Source: CAYYIS01 sp964470965
GTDB lineage: Bacteria > JAAXHH01 > JABIQT01
Reading direction: 5' to 3'
DNA: 64,000 nt
NCBI GenBank assembly: GCA_964470965.1
Contig: CAYYIS010000028.1
Location: 1-64,000 of the forward strand
Every line of letters starts with the position of its first letter. Position 1 is the stretch's first letter. This document shows positions 25,815 through 34,052 of this stretch, piece by piece. Below the pieces are notes generated by a model. That model was not told the DNA's origin and did no database searches. It saw only the letters and a program-made list of their open reading frames with translations. A program made the position numbers and the translations under genes.

Positions 25815-28277
25815 CTACCTTGTCAGACGTTGCTGTTCCAGTTTAATATCCGGGTGGGCAATGATATTTAATCGAAAATAGATTCCCTGATTGAATCCGT
25901 TCGGCGTCCATCGGATGAACATCTCCCAGCAATGCAGCGTTCTATGTAGATTAAAGCTCTGAGAAACGATTTCCTTTCGTCTAAAATCGTAGTTGATCGC
26001 ATGCTCCACACGCCATTTTTTCGTAAAGCGATTGGATACTCCAAGCACATCCGTAACCCGTTCCAGACTGAACCGGTTCGATGCGCTGATGATATGACTC
26101 GACGCGAGGAACGGCGACGACGGCGATGATCGGCTAACGGCATACCGGTGCGTCAAGGCTACCGACCATGGGCCTTTGATTCGGTCAAAGTCCTCGTTGT
26201 ACCGGTCCCTGTAGGAGGTGGTATTGAGGCCGGTATCAGTGGGAAATAGTGGATTCTGAGAGGTCAGCCCAGCGGAACTTGGATTGGCAGGAAAACCGGG
26301 CATCATTCCTTCACCGCCGCGTCCGCGCAGATTGATAGTCGTGTTGATGCTCGCCCGTTCGAGCCAGGGGAACCGAAACGCGTTCGTGGTCGGCTGATAG
26401 AAATCATGAGAGAGCTGGGCATCGAAATTTACGACCCGGGACGGAATCCTGAACGAAGAAGTCAGGTCTCTGAGTGGCCGTGAAGTTGCCTTGAAATTGT
26501 AACCGGTGCTAAGATTCGAAAACATAATGTCGGTTTTACGCTCCTGGCCCCCACTGAGAGTTTTGGCCTGAAAAATGTTGCGCAGGCTAAACGACAGCGA
26601 GCGGGATGCCGCACGGGGCCCGGACTGTGAGAAGGTAAACGCCGGTCGTACCACATGGCGGATCGATTGTAGCCCGCCGATGTTTGGATTAAACAAGCCG
26701 TAAAAAGTGGTATTGGCCTGGATACCCACGGAATATGCGTTCGATCGGTCAAACGTTTTAAACATAGCGGTGGTATCCGTGTTGGCACCGCCGCCCGAAA
26801 GAATGCTCGTATCCGCCCTCGCATACCCCCATGTTTCGGAATAACTCGCCTGAGGCTGGAATTTTAGCCATCCGGCCATTTTCTGCTGTGAGGACATATT
26901 GAACTGATGAAAGATGGTCTGGTGTGCCGATCCCACCGTACGAACCGAATCATAGGTCGCCAGATTCTGGTCCAGCAGCGTCCTTGCGGAGGTGGTGTTC
27001 TGGCGCTGGTCCTCTATCCGTCCGGAATATCCGAACAGCACCGATTGCAGCCATGAGTAGTCTGTGGGTACCGGTACTGAATTCATATCGGGGGCACCGC
27101 CGGAGGGGCGCCGACGCTGTGTGGTAGCGGCCAGCGGACGGGATGGAAGGCGGAAGCTGAGGGTAGCATTTTGGGAAGAGACATTCTCCCGGTCTGCGCG
27201 CCGCACCGAGAAATCCATGCTTTTCTGACCCCACAGTTTTGTCACCGACAACTGGGACCGCAACGCCCGCTGAAGCCTCCCGGGATCGATACCCCGTGTG
27301 GTGGAATTTACGAATGACAGGCTGTTGGCGGTCTCTGCCTGACCCGATACCTGCAGATCCGGCCGCAGTTGCTGCCAGTGGTTCGCCCGGAGATCCCAGC
27401 CCGTGGTCTTGAGATCATAGCCGGACCGGTAGGACCCACTGACATTACCCCGCAAACGTCGGGCATCCGCATACCGGAAACGAGGCCGCAGCAACATGCC
27501 CTGGCTACCTGTAAAATCCGCGGATCCCTTGAAATCCCAGTAGTCGCTTGCCGCCCAGTAATACCCAATGTTACGCACATACGTTCCCTGGGCTGCCCCG
27601 GAGCCGTATGTAGGCACGGTGAACCCGGAATGGCGACCCCGCTTTAACGGTAGCACGTAAAAGGGCATATAAAACACCGGTACCTTGTAGACATAGGCGA
27701 CTACATCTTTGACGATCGCTTTGTCGTTCGGCACGATCTTAATCTTGCCGCTCCTGAGTGAATAGTGCTTGTGCAACGGGTTATCGCATGTTGAATAGGA
27801 GCCCGAGTCGATCCGAAGGGTACTCTCACTGTCCACCCGGATACTCTGACCTTCAAAAAACCCCTGCTCATATGCGGTGCGTCCCTCAAGTATCCGACCC
27901 TCTCCGGACCTGATGTCGTATTGCATCCGCTTGCCAATCAGCGTACCTTGAGGATCTTCAAGCGTCGGCGGCTGTGCTCCGTCCGTCGTTGGGTCCGCCA
28001 GGTCTTCGGCATACAGTTTATCGGTGTGCATGTTGAACAGGATCTGCCCGGCTTTTAACGTAACATCGCCGTATGTCACCACGGCGTTGCCGGTCAGGAT
28101 CAGGGTACTATCCACCGCATTGTAAGACACGTTGTCGGCCGAATACCCGATTTCCACCGAGTCGGCCGGGGAGACGCCTGAATTTGGGCTTGGAGATGGT
28201 GTAGGGTCAGTCTGCGCCGCTACAGGCGCAACACTTGACAAGATACAAATGGAGAAGAGGAAGATGAGTCGCGACAT
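25815..28277 (-). CDS. lptD: LPS-assembly protein LptD-like outer-membrane protein
   Basis: Protein of 820 aa with a Sec signal peptide (cleavage near VAAQ, residue 22). An N-terminal OstA-like domain (VSYNAVDSTLILTGNAVVTY, then LKAGQILFN) follows, and then a long beta-barrel region with many alternating aromatic strands such as YYWAASDYWDFKG. The VPVFYMPFYVLPLKRGRHSG stretch is typical of LptD. It would complete lipopolysaccharide export at the outer membrane, which indicates a diderm cell. The start at ATG 28277 has no clear Shine-Dalgarno site. It lies 14 bp after the MalK-type ATPase gene on the same strand. The barrel is divergent, so assignment to LptD rather than a related OstA protein is good but not certain. 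Confidence 0.82.
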   Translation of the reverse strand: MSRLIFLFSICILSSVAPVAAQTDPTPSPSPNSGVSPADSVEIGYSADNVSYNAVDSTLILTGNAVVTYGDVTLKAGQILFNMHTDKLYAEDLADPTTDGAQPPTLEDPQGTLIGKRMQYDIRSGEGRILEGRTAYEQGFFEGQSIRVDSESTLRIDSGSYSTCDNPLHKHYSLRSGKIKIVPNDKAIVKDVVAYVYKVPVFYMPFYVLPLKRGRHSGFTVPTYGSGAAQGTYVRNIGYYWAASDYWDFKGSADFTGSQGMLLRPRFRYADARRLRGNVSGSYRSGYDLKTTGWDLRANHWQQLRPDLQVSGQAETANSLSFVNSTTRGIDPGRLQRALRSQLSVTKLWGQKSMDFSVRRADRENVSSQNATLSFRLPSRPLAATTQRRRPSGGAPDMNSVPVPTDYSWLQSVLFGYSGRIEDQRQNTTSARTLLDQNLATYDSVRTVGSAHQTIFHQFNMSSQQKMAGWLKFQPQASYSETWGYARADTSILSGGGANTDTTAMFKTFDRSNAYSVGIQANTTFYGLFNPNIGGLQSIRHVVRPAFTFSQSGPRAASRSLSFSLRNIFQAKTLSGGQERKTDIMFSNLSTGYNFKATSRPLRDLTSSFRIPSRVVNFDAQLSHDFYQPTTNAFRFPWLERASINTTINLRGRGGEGMMPGFPANPSSAGLTSQNPLFPTDTGLNTTSYRDRYNEDFDRIKGPWSVALTHRYAVSRSSPSSPFLASSHIISASNRFSLERVTDVLGVSNRFTKKWRVEHAINYDFRRKEIVSQSFNLHRTLHCWEMFIRWTPNGFNQGIYFRLNIIAHPDIKLEQQRLTR

Positions 28278-28291
28278 AAGGGGACATAGTT

Positions 28292-29395
28292 CTAGACGAT
28301 CGCCTCTTCCGTATCTTTTGTGAAGAAATGGGCTTTGTCCATATTGACGACTAGAGATATTTCCTCGTTGATCGTCGGCTCCACATGCGCATCGACCTTC
28401 GCTATGAATGTATGATCTCCTGTCGTCAGGTACAGGAACGTCTCACTGCCCATGGGCTCGACAACTTCCACCCTGGAGGTGATCTCCTGGGCGTTAGGCC
28501 ACGACTTACCGGAATTCGTAGAGACGATATCTTCGGGGCGAATACCGCAAACCACTTCCTTGTCCTGATAAGGACGGACGGAATCTACCATCTGTTCTGG
28601 AATCGTCATGCTGATATTTCCTTCGATGAACATCAGTTTATCATCCAGTAAGACGATTCGACCTTCCAGAAAGTTCATTCCGGGACTACCGATGAACCCG
28701 GCCACGAAACGGTTCGACGGATTCTCGTACAGGTGTATCGGATCCGTGCATTGCTGAATACGGCCGTCCTTCATTACAGCGATTCGGTCACCCATGGTCA
28801 TGGCTTCCACCTGGTCGTGCGTTACGTAGATCATGGTAGCGTCCAGACGGTTGTGTAGCTTACTGATCTCAGTGCGCATCTGCACCCGCAGTTTGGCGTC
28901 CAGATTGGAAAGCGGTTCGTCGAACAGGAACACCTTGGGTTTACGGACGATCGCCCGTCCCACCGCGACCCGCTGCCGCTCACCGCCGGACAGTGCTTTG
29001 GGTTTGCGCGCCAGCAGGTGGCCGATCCCCAAAATCGCCCCGGCCTCCTGAACGCGTTCCTCGATTTCGCTCTTGGGATATTTACGCAGCTTGAGGCCGA
29101 ATGCCATGTTCTCGTAGACTGTCATATGCGGATACAATGCGTAGTTCTGGAACACCATGGCGATGTCTCTGTCCTTCGGCGGCACATCGTTGACCAACTT
29201 TCCGTCAATGTAAATTTCACCGCTGGTCACCTCTTCCAGTCCCGCGACCATGCGAAGCGTAGTCGATTTTCCGCATCCGGATGGACCTACCAGTACTACA
29301 AACTCCTGGTCTTTTATTTCAAGATTCACATTCCGAACCGCCGGAACGTTCTTATCGAACACCTTTTCGATATCTTTAAGGACAACATCCGCCAT
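28292..29395 (-). CDS. MalK/UgpC-type ABC transporter ATPase
   Basis: Protein of 367 aa. Nucleotide-binding motifs are Walker A GPSGCGKST (about 37-45), the Q-loop in VFQNYALYPHMTV, signature LSGGERQRVAVGRAI, Walker B KVFLFDEPLSNLD and an H-loop in YVTHDQVEA. The C-terminal TOBE/OB region (VCGIRPEDI, ETFLYLTTGDH) is that of sugar or polyol importers. No permease or binding-protein genes are adjacent, so it probably serves one or more distant carbohydrate transporters, as shared MsmK-type ATPases do. GGAGGA precedes the ATG. Confidence 0.93.
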   Translation of the reverse strand: MADVVLKDIEKVFDKNVPAVRNVNLEIKDQEFVVLVGPSGCGKSTTLRMVAGLEEVTSGEIYIDGKLVNDVPPKDRDIAMVFQNYALYPHMTVYENMAFGLKLRKYPKSEIEERVQEAGAILGIGHLLARKPKALSGGERQRVAVGRAIVRKPKVFLFDEPLSNLDAKLRVQMRTEISKLHNRLDATMIYVTHDQVEAMTMGDRIAVMKDGRIQQCTDPIHLYENPSNRFVAGFIGSPGMNFLEGRIVLLDDKLMFIEGNISMTIPEQMVDSVRPYQDKEVVCGIRPEDIVSTNSGKSWPNAQEITSRVEVVEPMGSETFLYLTTGDHTFIAKVDAHVEPTINEEISLVVNMDKAHFFTKDTEEAIV

Positions 29396-29412
29396 GTTTC
29401 GGTTCCTCCAGG

Positions 29413-30291
29413 TTACCTGTCAGGCAATTCGACCTTTTCAGACGTAACCCACGCCGTATACCACAGACTGGCCACAAAAGAACTACCGTGCGCTAGACAC
29501 TGTCGGCCAAAGGTCAAAGTTTCTTTATTCGGTTTTTTCAATTGTCCGGATTCGTCCAGCTGATACACCCGGTCCACTTCCGTGAATGATGTAGTGAACG
29601 CCTGGAGTATGGCTTCCTGCATTTCGAGGTACAGCACCGGCGCCGTGACGTGAGGTTTACAGTCCGCGGATTCGACAAAATCACGCACGAACTCGCCTTC
29701 GAATCTGGCATGGATGCCATCTCCTTTGATCACCCTGCCTTCGTTGTTCACCCGTCCGTTGAAATGTATGGTCATATGAAGCGGCTGGGCAGTATCACCG
29801 GCATAATGGCTGAGAATACCGGCATAGAACAGGACCTCCTGTTGTACGGACAAATCCTCAGGATTCTTGCGATACTGGGCAAACACGCCTCGTAACCTCT
29901 GGAAGTCTTCCATAATCCGATATGGCAACATGCCTACCCGTGCCGGGTTCAGGCCCTGCTGGTAGATGTTTCGCATAGCCACGTATCGGTCTCTGTGAAA
30001 TTTAATACCCGCCGGAATGGGCGCCAGATATTCGGTATCCAAATAATGATCCGGGCTCTCGGCCCTGCGCAACTCGTTTCCGAACTCCTTCCACATATCA
30101 GGCTGCACGCTCAGCCGGACCAGCGTGGCCTCTCCTTTTTTGAAGAAATCGGGCATATCGTCCGGCAGAACTGCAACCGCATTGGCCGCGATGATCCGAT
30201 GCCCTTTGTCCCACCACGCCAGCGCGGAGGGCGCCTGCATCAGAATTACAGAAATGCTGATAATACAGGCCGTACCGCTGATCCGTCCCAT
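29413..30291 (-). CDS. Secreted S1/P1 nuclease- or phospholipase C-like zinc protein
   Basis: Protein of 292 aa with a Sec signal (about residues 1-25) cleaved before a Trp-Trp. The mature N-terminus WWDKGHRIIA resembles the W-G-x-x-GH start of S1/P1 nucleases, where the N-terminal Trp binds zinc. Further probable ligands are ESPDHYLD, FYAGILSHYAGDTAQPLHM (H-x3-D and H) and GIHARFEGEF. This is the zinc-dependent phospholipase C/S1-P1 fold, but the H-W-D late motif of true nucleases is replaced. Substrate is uncertain: nucleic acid, phospholipid or another phosphodiester. It is probably transcribed with the downstream ABC ATPase gene, 17 bp away. Confidence 0.72.
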   Translation of the reverse strand: MGRISGTACIISISVILMQAPSALAWWDKGHRIIAANAVAVLPDDMPDFFKKGEATLVRLSVQPDMWKEFGNELRRAESPDHYLDTEYLAPIPAGIKFHRDRYVAMRNIYQQGLNPARVGMLPYRIMEDFQRLRGVFAQYRKNPEDLSVQQEVLFYAGILSHYAGDTAQPLHMTIHFNGRVNNEGRVIKGDGIHARFEGEFVRDFVESADCKPHVTAPVLYLEMQEAILQAFTTSFTEVDRVYQLDESGQLKKPNKETLTFGRQCLAHGSSFVASLWYTAWVTSEKVELPDR

Positions 30292-30881
30292 GAATCCCTC
30301 TATCGTATTTTTGTCAGTAAGGTTTCAATTGTGCCTGTCCGCCGGTCATTTGTCAATATAAACGTAATGACAAGGCGTTTGTTCCGAAACGGAAACGTCG
30401 TAATATACACTCTGCACCAAATTCTGTCCAGCGGCATCAGTGATGGAAGAACCTACGTGTTTTCAAGTTGGGATTACAGGCCTTCAACTCTGAGTTGGGG
30501 GCATCCAGGACGTGAAGGAAGGCCCGCGATAGGAACAGGAGCGGGGGTTCAGAACCGGCAGATTCGCAGAGACATCCCTCTGCGAACGTACAGCACAGGA
30601 AATTACGACGAAGGGTACCGCTCACGCGGAACGTAGGCACCGCCGCATCCCGGCAACGCCAATATTCACACCCCGCATTATACGGCGTTAGGTTCAGGCC
30701 AATACCAAGGACAGGTTATGGCAGATGGATTGGAGCCAGGTTGGTAAGTTTAATTACGATTGATTCAATGGTTGATTGACGGCCGGACAGAAACCGTCGA
30801 ACACCTTGTCCTTCTGAAGCGTCTCGTGACAATAATGTATTGCAACCACATGGCTGAGAGAGTGGATTCCTTTCACGCAGA
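30292..30881 (-). other. 590-bp gene-free interval
   Basis: No plausible gene on either strand. The only distinctive structure is a perfect 9-bp hairpin, TTCGCAGAG/CTCTGCGAA, at 30563-30586 with a 6-nt loop and no T-run. No transposon ends or tandem repeats were found by eye. Confidence 0.5.
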
Positions 30882-31523
30882 CTATCTCGGTTCGTACGTA
30901 CCAGAGCCTTCCAGAGGAAGCTCGACAACCCATATATTACGGTAGCTGATGAGGTGGCCGTGGTCCTGCAACAGTAACGGGCCGGCCGTGCCCAGGTCAT
31001 GGTCTATGGCGCCACCGGTGGGACCCGTGAGCTGTGTGTTGTTCTGGATGACCTGCCCGTTAAAGGTTAAGGAAACTCGCGCATGCTCGACCACTTCGCC
31101 TTTCGTATCAACGCGGGGAGCGCGGAATACAACGTCGTAGGTCTGCCATTCCATCGGGCGCCGATTGGCGTTGACCAGCGGGGCAAACTGATCGTAAATG
31201 GCCCCGCAGTCGCCCTTGCCGGGGATTTTGAGGCCGAAGGAGTCCAGCACCTGGATCTCATACCGCCCCTGAAGGTACACGCCGCTGTTGGCTTTGGCCT
31301 GACCGGTGGCTTCCTCCATATCAGGCAGTCGGAACTCCAGATGCATTTGAAAATCGGTAAACCTTGCCAGGGTGGCAATATCTCCGGCGCCGGGAACGAC
31401 TGTCATCACACCGTCCTTGACAGTCCAATCAGCGGAGCCGCCTTCCCGGCTACGCCAATTAGACAGATCGTTGCCGTTAAATTGGATAACTGCGCCGGCG
31501 GGGATTGATTGCAAAGGATTCAT
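30882..31523 (-). CDS. DUF1080 (3-keto-disaccharide hydrolase-type) protein
   Basis: Concanavalin-like beta-sandwich of 213 aa typical of DUF1080. Diagnostic segments are FNGNDLSNW at the start, WTVKDGVMTV, QMHLEFRLP, NSGVYLQGRYEIQVLDSFG and GPLLLQDHGHLISYRNIWV at the end. Some characterised members hydrolyse 3-keto-glycosides produced by glycoside 3-dehydrogenases of the Gfo/Idh family. No signal peptide is visible, unlike many homologues. It stands alone, with 177 bp before the next gene. Confidence 0.88.
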   Translation of the reverse strand: MNPLQSIPAGAVIQFNGNDLSNWRSREGGSADWTVKDGVMTVVPGAGDIATLARFTDFQMHLEFRLPDMEEATGQAKANSGVYLQGRYEIQVLDSFGLKIPGKGDCGAIYDQFAPLVNANRRPMEWQTYDVVFRAPRVDTKGEVVEHARVSLTFNGQVIQNNTQLTGPTGGAIDHDLGTAGPLLLQDHGHLISYRNIWVVELPLEGSGTYEPR

Positions 31524-31700
31524 GAGAGCTCCTCGGTGATGGGGTTATGCACTGGCGTCCCGAGTGGTGGTGTAAAAAAGATGGTTTGTTTCGTTGAGAT
31601 CTTGTTGTGAAGTTACTTTTGTCTCAAGGGATTATTTGACAATTTAAGCATTGTACAGACATACCCCTATCCCAACCGCCTTCCACTCATTCTCATTCCG

Positions 31701-32408
31701 TCAACCAGTGATATCGGTTACATCCATGGTGTCAACCGGCTCGCAAGCGTATTTAAAGATACGTGCCGGTTTGCCGCCGGTCAATCGTATTGTATCGCCT
31801 TCAACGTGCAGCATGGTACCTTCCCGGAGTCCGATGACAGTTGTCTCACGATTTACTTCGATGAATTCCACCAGACGCTCGTCACGCGTTTCACCGGCGT
31901 GACCGGGCGGATGCGTATCGAAATAATGGGGGTTAACCTGGAAGGGCACGAGGTTGAGCGAAACCAGGGAGGGCGGTTCTACGATGGGCATGTCGTTGGT
32001 GGTCCGCATGGTTGGACAGGCAATGTTGGCGCCGGCACTCCAACCGATATACGGTATCCCATCGAGGACGCGGGCACGAATGCCGTCGAGAATATCCTCC
32101 GCGTATAGATAGTAAAGCAGATGAAACGAATTCCCTCCACCAATGACGATCGCCTCGGCCTGGGCTATCGCTGATTTCGGGTCGGAAACCGTATGAATCG
32201 GTTCTACTCCGAACCCCATATCACCAAACGCCTCGCCAACGATCCCTGCGTATCTTTCGTAGGAAATTCGCACCGCCGCATAAGGAATAAACAGCACACG
32301 GCGCACCTTCCCTCCGAGAAACGCCCGGATCTCCTCCCTGGGGTATTCGAGGTACGTCCCACCGGCATTGGTGGAATTACTCAACAGCAACAGTCTCTTA
32401 TCGGCCAT
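31701..32408 (-). CDS. pepE: Peptidase E (S51 dipeptidase-like)
   Basis: Protein of 235 aa with the PepE fold: FIPYAAVRISYERY, VIGGGNSFHLLYYL, and the nucleophile elbow GWSAGANIA carrying the catalytic Ser. NPHYFDTHPPGHAGETRDER supplies the His. PepE cleaves Asp-Xaa dipeptides. The start at ATG 32408 follows AAGGAGAG and overlaps the preceding methyltransferase gene by 11 bp, indicating translational coupling. Starts further upstream (frame open to 32429) lack a ribosome-binding site. Confidence 0.88.
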   Translation of the reverse strand: MADKRLLLLSNSTNAGGTYLEYPREEIRAFLGGKVRRVLFIPYAAVRISYERYAGIVGEAFGDMGFGVEPIHTVSDPKSAIAQAEAIVIGGGNSFHLLYYLYAEDILDGIRARVLDGIPYIGWSAGANIACPTMRTTNDMPIVEPPSLVSLNLVPFQVNPHYFDTHPPGHAGETRDERLVEFIEVNRETTVIGLREGTMLHVEGDTIRLTGGKPARIFKYACEPVDTMDVTDITG

Positions 32409-32991
32409 TCTCTCCTTCACGTCTGGCAATCAGGCGGCGGACCGCCCGGTGCCCGTCGTCTACATCCTGTTCCGCAACTATAGTAAAACCTCCCGGCAAT
32501 AGAGTACCCGGTTCACCGCACTGGAGACAGAACTTCAATCGCATGGTCGGTCGATATTTCACCTGATCCGTGTTGAACGCCTGCCAGGCTATGAGACCGC
32601 CCTCTTTAACAGCGGGCCAGGCATACTCGAACACCGTACGGTCCCAGTACATATCACAAAGCACCAGAGCGAACCGACGGTCATGTGGTGGCCGCCACAT
32701 GACCAAATCGGCCTGAACACAGTTAATCCGGTCCGACACACCGCGTGTTTCCGCCTCCGCTTGCAACCGTCCCAGCGCCACATCTGAAACATCCACGGCC
32801 AGAACCTCCCTGCCACCCATCGCCAGTGCCAGGGCATTCCCCGAAACTCCGCACGCCAGTTCCATAACCACCCCATCCGGTATACGTGCCTCCACCGCCT
32901 CTTCAAACAAGGACGAAGGATCGAATCCCCAGAGTCGGCTTTCAGTCCGGTAACGCTCATTCCATTTTCGTTGATCGGAAGTCAAGGTCAT
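32398..32991 (-). CDS. Class I SAM-dependent methyltransferase
   Basis: Protein of 197 aa. Motif I is MELACGVSGNALALA, motif II acidic VLAVDVSDVAL, and INCVQADLVMW supplies the SAM-adenine Asp. The opening WNERYRTESRLWGFDPS is typical of thiopurine/tellurite-type (TehB/TPMT-like) methyltransferases. The true start is ATG 32991, two bases after the stop of the M14 deacylase gene; a frame extension to 33180 lies inside that gene. It is tightly coupled to pepE downstream. Substrate unknown. Confidence 0.85.
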   Translation of the reverse strand: MTLTSDQRKWNERYRTESRLWGFDPSSLFEEAVEARIPDGVVMELACGVSGNALALAMGGREVLAVDVSDVALGRLQAEAETRGVSDRINCVQADLVMWRPPHDRRFALVLCDMYWDRTVFEYAWPAVKEGGLIAWQAFNTDQVKYRPTMRLKFCLQCGEPGTLLPGGFTIVAEQDVDDGHRAVRRLIARREGENGR

Positions 32992-32993
32992 AA

Positions 32994-34031
32994 TTACGGC
33001 AATTGTTCCGCCTCGCTCGCCACCACCAGGATATGCAGCCCCTGGGGTACCTGTGCGCGGGAAGCCTGGCTCAGGACGTAGCCGTCTACACCGGCCTGCA
33101 CGGGCCAAGGGGTATCGTCGATGCGGTAGAAGTCGTGCAGCAAACCAACGGTCGTGCCCTTGTGGACAAACACACCACATGCCATCAGAGGCTCATAATG
33201 GCCAGGGAAAGGCGCCGGAATATAGCAATCCCTATCTACCATGGCCACCAGTTTCTGGGTGCCGTCCGCGTGGTGGCCGATGGGCTGGATGTCCCCCTTC
33301 ATGAGACCGTGCCGGATCGCGGCAGCACGGATGCCGTGACGGGCGTAGCGCACTCCGTCCAGGTTGACCGTCTCTCCCCAGCCCAGCTCCGTACCCACGG
33401 TGATCTTGCCCAATCGTTCCGCTTCGCTCGGCAATAGACCGGGAGTCTCGTTCTGATACATCATTACAAAGGGAGTGCCGTACCAACGGGCGGTGTCCTC
33501 GATAATCCGGCTCTGCTCCGGATCGTCCACTTCGTGGAAACTGCTGCAGAGCGCGAAACGCAGCGCTTCGCCGCCAGCGTGGATATCCTGTACGATGTGT
33601 ACCCTCGGCCAGAGGTATTCCCGGACGAATGCGGCGATACGGTGCGTAATACCCGCCAGTGCCGGTGAGATCCCGGCGCCATCCACAAACGCCCGATTTA
33701 GATTCACGTTGTCGTCATTCCGGCTTTCCCTCGTACCGCTTCGGAACGCCGAGGGATTGAGGACCGGAATGAGAATCAAACGTCCCAGAACGTCCTCCAT
33801 GTCAATCTCGTGGATCAGGTGTTTGATCGCCACGGGGCCTTCGTACTCGTTACCGTGGTTCGCGCCGGTGGCCATCAGCCCCTCGCCGGGTGCGGCCTCC
33901 GGACCGACCATGACGGTCAGCGGTATGAGATGATCCGCCCACTGCGTATCATGTTCCAGTGCCACCCAGTAATCCCGGCGACCGGGAGAATCAAGATCGA
34001 GTTCAGCGGGACGGACGATGGATCGGTCCAT
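32994..34031 (-). CDS. M14-family deacylase (succinylglutamate desuccinylase/aspartoacylase type)
   Basis: Zinc hydrolase of 345 aa. The zinc-binding H-x2-E is in TGANHGNEYEG and the second His in IVQDIHAGGEALRF. The catalytic Glu is probably in TVGTELGWGETV. NPSAFRSGTRESRNDDNVNLNRAF (positions about 93-116) is typical of the AstE/AspA family. A C-terminal beta domain follows (GVFVHKGTTVGLLHDF). Relatives remove acyl groups from amino acids or ectoine breakdown products such as N-acetyl-diaminobutyrate. It is the second gene in a run of dehydratase, deacylase, methyltransferase and pepE. Confidence 0.85.
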   Translation of the reverse strand: MDRSIVRPAELDLDSPGRRDYWVALEHDTQWADHLIPLTVMVGPEAAPGEGLMATGANHGNEYEGPVAIKHLIHEIDMEDVLGRLILIPVLNPSAFRSGTRESRNDDNVNLNRAFVDGAGISPALAGITHRIAAFVREYLWPRVHIVQDIHAGGEALRFALCSSFHEVDDPEQSRIIEDTARWYGTPFVMMYQNETPGLLPSEAERLGKITVGTELGWGETVNLDGVRYARHGIRAAAIRHGLMKGDIQPIGHHADGTQKLVAMVDRDCYIPAPFPGHYEPLMACGVFVHKGTTVGLLHDFYRIDDTPWPVQAGVDGYVLSQASRAQVPQGLHILVVASEAEQLP

Positions 34032-34052
34032 TGTTTGCTCCTTAGCTAAACT

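Noticed and set aside
32992..33180. Upstream extension of the methyltransferase
   Set aside because: It overlaps the M14 deacylase gene in another frame; the true start at 32991 fits the operon spacing.
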